DNA of 64,000 nt from Azadirachta indica. Lineage: Eukaryota; Streptophyta; Magnoliopsida; Sapindales; Meliaceae. The stretch spans positions 6,399,871 to 6,463,870 of the forward strand of contig CM040451.1 in assembly GCA_022749755.1 (NCBI GenBank). Direction: 5' to 3'. The position numbers were made by a program, and so were the translations under genes. The notes beneath the pieces are model-generated. The model saw only the letters and a list, made by a program, of their open reading frames with translations, was not told the origin of the DNA and made no database searches. This document shows positions 56,780-64,000 of this stretch, one piece after another. How positions within the stretch are numbered: the first letter of the stretch is position 1; each line of letters starts with the position of its first letter.

Positions 56780-58435
56780 ATTTCTTCCACTATTCTCTAA
56801 TCCCCACCAAGCTATGAATAAAAAATATATTTAATAATCTTGCTTGAGTTGCTGATACAAAATTATATTATCTTCAATGTACCATGTCGTGGTTACATTC
56901 TCAATTCTAAGATAAAAATCTTGACATACGCTTCTTTTCTTATGATCAACATTGACCTATTTGCATTTAAATAGAACAACTTAATGTTGCGATAAATATA
57001 TTAACTCAATAACATCTATTAATACACTATAAAAATCTAGTGTGTTGTCATCATAAGTACCAGATATTAGTACTCCACTATTTTGGATAATATCTCTGTC
57101 ATCCCTCTTTTCTATATGAAACTGTATTCTGTTAAAATTGTAACTCGAATAATGATACACCACATGCTAATGCATATAATAAGTGATTATCTTACAATGA
57201 TCCTTCACGAAGCTTATGTTTCATCTAGATAAATCTTCAATTTACCCCCAACCATTATTGACAAACATTAATCCACCACCCCTAACTTTTATAAAAGTCT
57301 TCACTCTATCCCTAAACGTTTACTTACACAGTTATTTTAAATTAATAAAATATTTTTTCCTTCTTTCTCCTTTTCTTTTCTTCTTCCTTTTATGTTTTTT
57401 TTTTCCTAATTCATCACGGCTACCATGATAAGCTGCTTGTGACAGCTAATGTGGCTACCATAAGCAATCATCAAAGGCTACTTGTAGCAGCCATGGAAGG
57501 AAAGAGAAGACAAAAAAATAGAAAAAGAAGAAAAAAATTAATTTTGAATTTGCTAGGGGTAAAATCAAAATTTTTAAATTAATTGTAGTCAATAGTTATG
57601 TTTAATGGTCAAAATTAACGTTTAGAGGTGGAGTGAGGACTTTTGTAAAAGTTGGGGTAGGTTGATGCTTGTTAGTAATGGTTGAGAGTAAATTGAAGAT
57701 TACTCTTAGAATAAAAGTACAAGCAAACAAAAGAGTATTTGATACTAAGTACTATTACTTACATGTGAAAAAAGCCATTTTGGAAAAAGTTGTTTCTTTC
57801 ATTCATATTAGATACCCGTCTCTTTGCACGATACTCATTGACTCCCTAACATAAGTTTCACAATTAGGTAACAACATTTAATGAAATTAATATATAATGT
57901 GAATACTAGAATAGAATACTAACTTACATTAAGTATGTTTGTAACTCATCATAATTATTTAGTACAAACCAATAAACTTTGTCAATTTCTTGCTTAGACA
58001 TCTCTTTCAAACCCATGGGTCTAAAAGGCCAAGCATTTTGGAAAAAAATCGAAACTTCCCCTTCTTTTTCTCCACCATTCAGGTTTGACTAAATTTTGTT
58101 CTAATCTCCAAGAGAAACGTTGAACAAAAAGTTAATGATTCATGAATAATGTGTGATGTGTGCTTCAACAATTGATTCCTCCAGACATGCTTTATTCTTT
58201 ATATATCTTTTATATCTACCAAATGCCTTATTAATGAACAATATTAATTTTGTAGATAAACAAGACTATATGTATAGAAATTAATGCATTGGAATCAAAT
58301 ATAATAATTTACCTTTCAATTTGATATATCCACCAAAAGGCTACTGGATTACTATATTTTGCCTCCAAAGGCAGATGCACAGCTAAGTGTTCCACAATGT
58401 CAAAAAATGTTGGGGAATTATGCACTCAAGATAAA
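56780..58435 (-). pseudogene. CACTA tnpD-like transposase remnant, C-terminal half
   Basis: From the 5' side on the minus strand: 58430-58340 gives PTFFDIVEHLAVHLPLEAKY, and 58200-57900 shows RNKACLEESIVEAHITHY-like text, then AWPFRPMGLKEMSKQEIDKV and NNYDELQTYL. Both blocks are typical of DUF4218 and the region after it in CACTA TnpD proteins. After a MITE insertion, 57163-56800 gives FHIEKRDDRDIIQNSGV, LDFYSVLIDVIELIYL and VVLFKCK, the DUF4216 pattern. Many stops and frameshifts. The N-terminal transposase domain is not visible upstream. Confidence 0.75.
57232..57701. mobile_element. MITE inside the tnpD remnant
   Basis: About 90-bp inverted ends: left AATCTTCAATTTACCCCCAA, right (reverse complement) AATCTTCAATTTACTCTCAA, continuing through CTTTTATAAAAGTC and CCCTAAACGTT. 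About 470 bases; the GC-rich middle (57415-57500) repeats AGCTGCTTGTGACAGC-like text. It separates the DUF4216 and DUF4218 blocks. The target duplication is unclear. Confidence 0.75.
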
Positions 58436-61019
58436 ATATGTGAGCAATTTAATCACAATTTGCTGCACAACTTTAAATTTCTAAATAAGTAAGATAACTT
58501 TCAAGTTCATAAGGATTGAACTCGAAAGTTATTGGAAATCATCTTCAACATATGATCGACACTTTAATTTCAAACAATCGTGCATTAAATGCATTCAAGC
58601 ATGGAAATCATACTCCATTCAACAATTTCTATATTACATTCATTAAATGATTATTTAAAAAAAACATGTTCATGATTTTATATGATTTTCTTTGTTCAAA
58701 TAAAAAAATTTAACAATAAACACTTACTTAATGTAATTAAATCTTTTGAACTTGATTAAAATTGTTGTTTTAGTAAATGACAATATGGATGGGATACTTT
58801 ATAAGAATTGATTAATTTGTATAGAGATTTGGGTTGAAGTAATTGAGAAATTATAGAGAAAATGTGTAAAGAATTGAAAAAGAAAGAAAATATTTGTGCT
58901 CAAAATATGTATGCCTGACTTAGATTAAAAAAATGTGAACATGACTATTTTTGAAAATTAAGGTGAAAATGAGTTTAAAATAAGAAATTTCTCTTAAAAT
59001 AAGCATTTTCTTTCATTTATTTTTGGCTGACTTTTAAATAAATTATGCGAAAAACATTACCTCTCTAGTATTTAACTCATATATCACTTACCCACCATGT
59101 ATTGTTAAAATTCTGCAATCCTCTTTCACATTAAAATAATTATGATGGAAATATGCTTTTTAAGGATAGAAATGTAATCATATACACAACTATTATTTTA
59201 ATAGTCAAAAATATTTCTCACACATTTATTAATGAAATGACATGTCATACAGAGATTGTCAAAGACTTTTTGTCAATCAATTTTTTTTGGATTTAACCGA
59301 AGATAACCACTATTTCCTCTCTAAAATTAGTTTCGACCACCTTCCATAATTCTATTAAAAAATGACCACATTTCATTTTAGTGGACAAAGTTACCCTAAT
59401 AAACTAAATATCTGAAAGAGAAACTTGTATTCAAGCTTGTTCGAGAGTTAACTCTTATGGAGAAGTGATTGAGTTGCCTCAGGTTGATACAAATTGCTTG
59501 AGTTGGTGGTGTCAATCAATGATGTTATGAATATGATGTTCAAGCAAATGCAAAGGGGAGAAATATATGCTTAAGGCTACAATTCCATGGTTGGATGATA
59601 AATTGCCTCTTGAAACAAACAATGAGTATATACAATGTGTGGACATGTATTGAATGTGGGCATTGACATTATAAACTTAGATATGTTTTTATCAATTATA
59701 TCAATTGTAACTTCTATTTTGTCCAAAATTAGCTCACCTAGAATAGCATTTTTCAAGCTCATTGACCAAGGCCAATTTAAACCAACTGTCTTAGTCCAAC
59801 AAAAGCCTATATACAACTTCACTTCATGAAAATTCACCATTATATATTCCTAACCACCAACTTCAACAAATCAATGTGAACACTCAAGCCTTACAAATCG
59901 TAGCTCATATTATGACAAACTTATCTCGTAAGTTACACAAGCCCATAATACATAGTTCCAACAATCTTAAGCCTCTTAGGATTAGAGGGACGGTAATGAT
60001 AGGATTACGGTACACATACCTTAATATTCATATTCACATTATACAAAAATATCCACAACAAACATTAAATATCATTACCATGTCTTATAAACGAATATAT
60101 ATAAATATCCATATTTGAATAAATATTCTATGAATATATTCATATCCTAACAAAAAATAGTAAACTTTAATTAAAAAATTGAATTAATAACTTGATTTTT
60201 AATATTTCACAAATTAATATACCATGTTAATAAATTAAATTAAACAATTAACATATTAACATCCTAAAAAATACATATAATTCTAATAATATACAAGTTA
60301 CTCTATATATAGCTATACTAAGATAGACAATTGATCCTAACCACTTGATACATTAATTTGACTTGTGATTCTTTGAAAAACTTGTACATCTAGCCCAAGA
60401 AAATGGCAAACAACCTTCTGATTATTGGTGATTTTTTAGATTGAAACTATATAATTAATTGGTTGTGTTTTGTATAATTAAGATACCAGATAGTTTGCAA
60501 CCAATAAAATATAGGTTTTGGGAGGTAAGAAAGAATAGATTTCTTGAGTAATAACAGCAACAATTGATGGTGTCTAGTGGTGGAGGACGACAAGAGAGTA
60601 AAGTCAAAAATTAAGGATCAGGTTAAGACATGAACAAGGGTTTATTATATTTTGCCTTTTTTTAAAAGTATAAAGTGACATCATTTTGATAATGAAATTT
60701 GAAAAAATAAATAAATGAAAAAATGGATATTCCATACAAATACCATAGATATTTCAAAATATCTTTATTCGTACAATACTATAAATAGATATTATACACA
60801 CTTACTATATCTAGACCATTTTCATTTTTACACTTATTATATCCTTACCATCAAGATAAGATATGAATGAATATTTGTGAAAATGGTTTTTGTTGCCATC
60901 TCTACCTATGGTACAATGCCAATTCCATTAGCCTCCTATAAAACTCCATTAAAAACTGCAATATGTGAATAGAGCTCATGAGATCAATGAGAACATCTTA
61001 TATACAATAACTAAATTAT
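58436..61019. other. AT-rich sequence, no recognisable gene
   Basis: Possibly the decayed remainder of the CACTA element. Frames of 60-90 codons at 59577-59840 (minus) and 59876-60118 (plus) show no domain I know. Confidence 0.5.
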
Positions 61020-61496
61020 AAGTACCATATTGAGGTGGCATCAAAGCAGATGATAGGAGTGTCAAGAGACCAATTTATGATAGTAACAAAAGAGCAAATG
61101 ATAATGATTTAAAATTAATCCATAAATCACATGAATATGAGGTTGAAGATGAAAATAGCTAAGATAGTATCAATTGGATAAATGATGACTTTGGAGATTT
61201 ACCAAATTTAGATTGTGAATTAAATGGGGTGATTGATCTATTTTAACATATCAAATTCTAAAGAGGATAATCAACATTAAAATTAAGAGAGGATAGATAA
61301 TGAAGAGATAACATATTGTTTTTGTGCTGAGGATAATGGTGTCATCAAAATGGCTACATAGTTTAGAGGCAAAATATATACGGTGCTTGGAGAAGATGGT
61401 AAAATTCTATTGGAGATTAGACAAATATTCAATACAGTACATGAGTATAGAAGCACATTGAAGATCTATGCCACTTGACAAGGAGTTGCGTGAAAT
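61020..61496 (+). pseudogene. Possible Mutator-like transposase N-terminal remnant
   Basis: Acidic text (EYEVEDENS, SINWINDDFGDLPNLD near 61150) is followed after frame changes by GEDGKILLEIRQIFNTVHEY near 61390. The acidic spacer then a 'F-x4-E-Y/F' start is the general form of plant MULE transposase N-termini, but the match is weak and no catalytic part is visible. Confidence 0.25.
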
Positions 61497-61899
61497 AGTT
61501 AAAAAGGGATAATAACATGTGGATCCCCATTTTTAAAAATAAATATCAAGTAAACCTTCAAATCGAAAATATTTGTTAGTGAGACCCATTTGTTAAATTT
61601 TTTCATCTCTGTCATGGTAAAAAAGGGTATAATAATAATTGTAACTTAAAAGTAAAATTAAAAATTAAAAAATATCATAATTTTTTTATATTTGAGAATA
61701 AAATGGTCATTGTGATTTCAAAATAAATATAAAAAATAAATTATATTTAAAAAAAAAACCTAACTTCTTTTTCTTTCTTTTTTTTCTCTCTTTCTTCTTC
61801 CCAAATTTTTTTTCTTTCTTTTGTCTCTTCTTCTTCTTTTTCACATTTTCTATTCAATCTGGAAAATTCCTTGTACAATTTTTCTTTTAATAAAATATA

Positions 61900-63259
61900 T
61901 GCTATAATTTAAAAGTTGTAATTCTCAAGTATAAATTGTTTCAAGTAATAAAGTTCAGATGTTCGAGTGTCGGTCACAGAGAATACGTTATACAAAGTCA
62001 CAAGTCCAATATCTAAGTATTATAAAAATAGATTGAATTTGTTTCTTATTAAATTCACTATTATTAGATATTAGGGTATTAGGGATCCATTTTAATGATA
62101 TGTATAGAAATTATTCTTCATCCTTTCTTTTATACACAATTAAAAATCAATATACAAGTAATCTTAATTAGAAGATGAATAACATTTAAGCACAAGGAAA
62201 TCAAAAGATTAACCTTTGAATTAATGGTGAAAGACTACAAATTGCCTTCCTCTTGATATGTAGAAAACATCTAAACATTCAATGTACCATTTGTTAACAA
62301 TGAATCAAGGTTTCTAACAAATCAAACTGGCTTGCAAAATATAATACTCAATCAACAAAAAAGTTGACAATGAAATACAAACCAAAGGATCAAAAAGTAA
62401 AATTATACAACCATCAAAAGTTCACTCTTAGCCCTAATTATGAATTTAGAAAGATATTGTATAAATAATACCAAAATTGCACAAAGAAAGAATGGAAAAT
62501 AAGAAAACAAAGATATCCTAAATAACTTCTAAAACTTCCTTTATATAGGCAAAACAAGCTATATTTCACATGTGTGAACACAAGTTGTAAACTTTCAACT
62601 TAATCTTACTCTATCCAATTGTAGCACATTTTGGACCATCAAATTCATTGAATTTGTTAAAGCTATCTTCTTCAAAGTTGTAGGTGCCTTCACAAGCTTT
62701 TTAATGGTCCAAATTTCAACCAAATTGATTATGTACAGCAAGAGTTATACTGAAAATGAGCAAAAGTGTTCAGTTTGGATTTCTCCCCCAATCTTCTAGA
62801 ATCACAGCTATTTATGATAGGAAAGAACTCTAAATTTTGACAAATGTAAAACATAATAATTGTAGTTTATCTGTATCATTCCAAAACATCCAACCATATG
62901 ATTTTTGAATGCATATGTGAGAAGATATGGTCTAAATACAAAACCATGTTGGGCTAGCCCCCAACTGCGGTGGGGTTTTGTAATGCTCAATTTTGACCTA
63001 ATAGATGCTTGAATTTGTCTGAACTCTAGTTTCCATTTTTGTGAAGGAATGACTCCATGTTCTTGTGGCCCAAGAATCGTATCAAATGATGTTTTAGATT
63101 AAAAGATATATTCATTATACAAAACTTGTTATTAATAAGTCCAATTCTTATTTTAGAATTCAATATAAAAGAAAGTGCTCAATTTTGGGAAAATAATGAT
63201 ATTATAAGTGTAAATCATAATATTTCTATTGACAAACCTAATCTTTTAAATATTCATCA
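61900..63259 (-). mobile_element. Solo LTR of the Athila-type family
   Basis: TGCTATAATTTAAAAGTTG at the left and ATTCATCA at the right match the edges of the LTRs at 5554-6945 and 14029-15422, in the same orientation. Flanks ATATA (61895-61899) and ATATT (63260-63264) fit a decayed 5-bp duplication. No primer-binding site or internal sequence adjoins it, so it is a solo LTR. Confidence 0.8.
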
Positions 63260-63274
63260 ATATTTTCTTACCAC

Positions 63275-63480
63275 TAATCCAATTATAAATACCTATTTCC
63301 ACATTCTTTTCACCATCTCTTTCTTTTGATTCTCTATCAATTTTCTCCCAAGAATAAGAAGAATATAGAGATCCCTACATTAATCCAATTATAAGTACCT
63401 TATTTCCATATTCTTTCTACCTTCACGTTCTCTTGATTCTCTAATAATTTTCTCCTAAAGAAAAAGAGAAGAACAAAAAT
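63275..63480. repeat. Imperfect tandem duplication of about 103 bp
   Basis: The segment from TAATCCAATTATAAATACC (63281) through TTTTCTCCCAAG recurs from 63383 as TAATCCAATTATAAGTACC through TTTTCTCCTAAAG. It lies in the right part of the long-TIR element. A (GAA)n run follows at 63497-63520. Confidence 0.75.
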
Positions 63481-63725
63481 ATGAGAAGAAAGAAAAAAGA
63501 AGAAGAAGAAGAAGAAGAACAAGGTATTTATATAAATTGTGAATTAGGAATATTTCTATAATTTATTTATTAATACAAGTTAGTAGAATATTTATGTTAT
63601 TTTATTAGTCAAGACCTAACAGTGATAGAAAAATCTAACATAAGGAGTCTCACTAATAAATATTTTCAAATCGAGGTATTTTTTATATTTAGTTTAAAAA
63701 ACAAGAGTTTAACTATCATTAACCC

Positions 63726-63823
63726 TAAAAAGAATGATAAGATAAGAGTTATTATAGTTTATGCTCTACCTAAATGTGATTAAAGGATACATGCATCATT
63801 ATTGGTTGATAAAGTGAGCTTAT
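63726..63823. other. Short intergenic gap
   Basis: No gene or repeat seen. Confidence 0.6.
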
Positions 63824-64000
63824 TGTCACACCCCAGCACACCCAGCCAACATGCGATCTCTTGTGCCGTGACATTCTCCACCACCGAAAATCGTGCGGCA
63901 CGTGCCTCTCCGCTGGGCGCGTGACATTATGCTTAAGATCATTTCAAAGGATAATCACAAATGTCTACACCCCTTTTTTTGGTTTTTCTATTTACTTACA
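63824..64000 (+). mobile_element. Probable start of another Ty3/gypsy LTR, cut by the window end
   Basis: TGTCACACCCCAGCACACCC begins an abruptly GC-rich stretch (63824-63940). TGTCACACCCC/TGTCACGCCCC is a common start of plant gypsy LTRs, notably chromoviruses. The rest lies outside the window. Confidence 0.45.

Larger units (their letters stand above)
61506..63725. mobile_element. Long-TIR (MULE-like) element split by a solo LTR
   Basis: The left end GGGATAATAACATG...CAAATCGAAAATATTTGTTAGT (61506-61590) is inverted at the right end (63630-63725: ACTAATAAATATTTTCAAATCG...TTAACCC). Inverted ends are about 115 bases and pairing continues loosely inward. Without the solo LTR (61900-63259) the element is about 860 bases. 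No convincing target duplication. Confidence 0.7.

Noticed and set aside
59577..59840. 87-codon minus-strand ORF
   Set aside because: No recognisable domain; overlaps a similar-length plus-strand frame.

Overview
The window looks like gene-poor, AT-rich, repeat-dense nuclear DNA of a flowering plant, most likely a eudicot. The evidence is a two-exon LRR receptor kinase of the BIR1 type, a LOG-type cytokinin gene copy, and plant transposon families: SIRE-type and other Ty1/copia, Athila-type and Tat-type Ty3/gypsy, an L1-like LINE with an RNase H tail, CACTA/En-Spm, and MULE-like or foldback elements. I see no prokaryotic or organellar gene order, no CRISPR array and no convincing tRNA or rRNA gene.

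Layout. 1-3.55 kb: 3' part and LTR (2104-3551) of a SIRE-like copia element with repeated polypurine tracts. 3.69-4.95 kb: degenerate tandem array and an (AAT)n run. 5.55-15.42 kb: an Athila-type gypsy element on the minus strand. It has two ~1.39 kb LTRs, a tRNA-Asp-like primer-binding site, broken gag, protease and integrase, and no visible reverse transcriptase or RNase H. Between integrase and the 3' LTR it carries an accessory ORF with a cysteine cluster and an intronless, frameshifted LOG copy. 16.5-19.4 kb: the only recognisable host gene, a BIR1-like receptor kinase (minus strand). It has a GC-AG intron that holds a MULE-like insertion, and a one-base frameshift that a downstream splice acceptor could bypass. 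20.1-23.8 kb: two long palindromic (foldback) elements. 23.84-30.48 kb: a decayed LINE (minus) with a MULE-like element inserted in ORF1 and flanked by a perfect 9-bp duplication.

30.86-38.27 kb: an old copia gag fragment split by a complete but decayed copia element (31963-38167, 434-bp LTRs, GTGAT target duplication). 38.3 kb: a CACTA-like terminus. 40.41-51.74 kb: a heavily decayed Tat-type gypsy element (336-bp LTRs) with a minisatellite and an antisense accessory ORF downstream of pol. 53.1-58.4 kb: an unidentified coding-like stretch, then CACTA tnpA/tnpD remnants (minus) interrupted by a foldback element and a MITE. 61.5-63.7 kb: a long-TIR element split by a solo LTR of the same family as the Athila-type element. 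63.82 kb to the window end: what looks like the start of another gypsy LTR.

Whole system: apart from the BIR1-like gene, nearly everything is nested, decayed mobile DNA. The items most worth follow-up are the LOG copy and accessory ORF inside the retroelement, the possible frame rescue in the BIR1-like gene, the series of long hairpin-forming elements, and the antisense ORF with its own TATA box in the Tat-type element. All family calls were made by eye from motifs; no database search was run.
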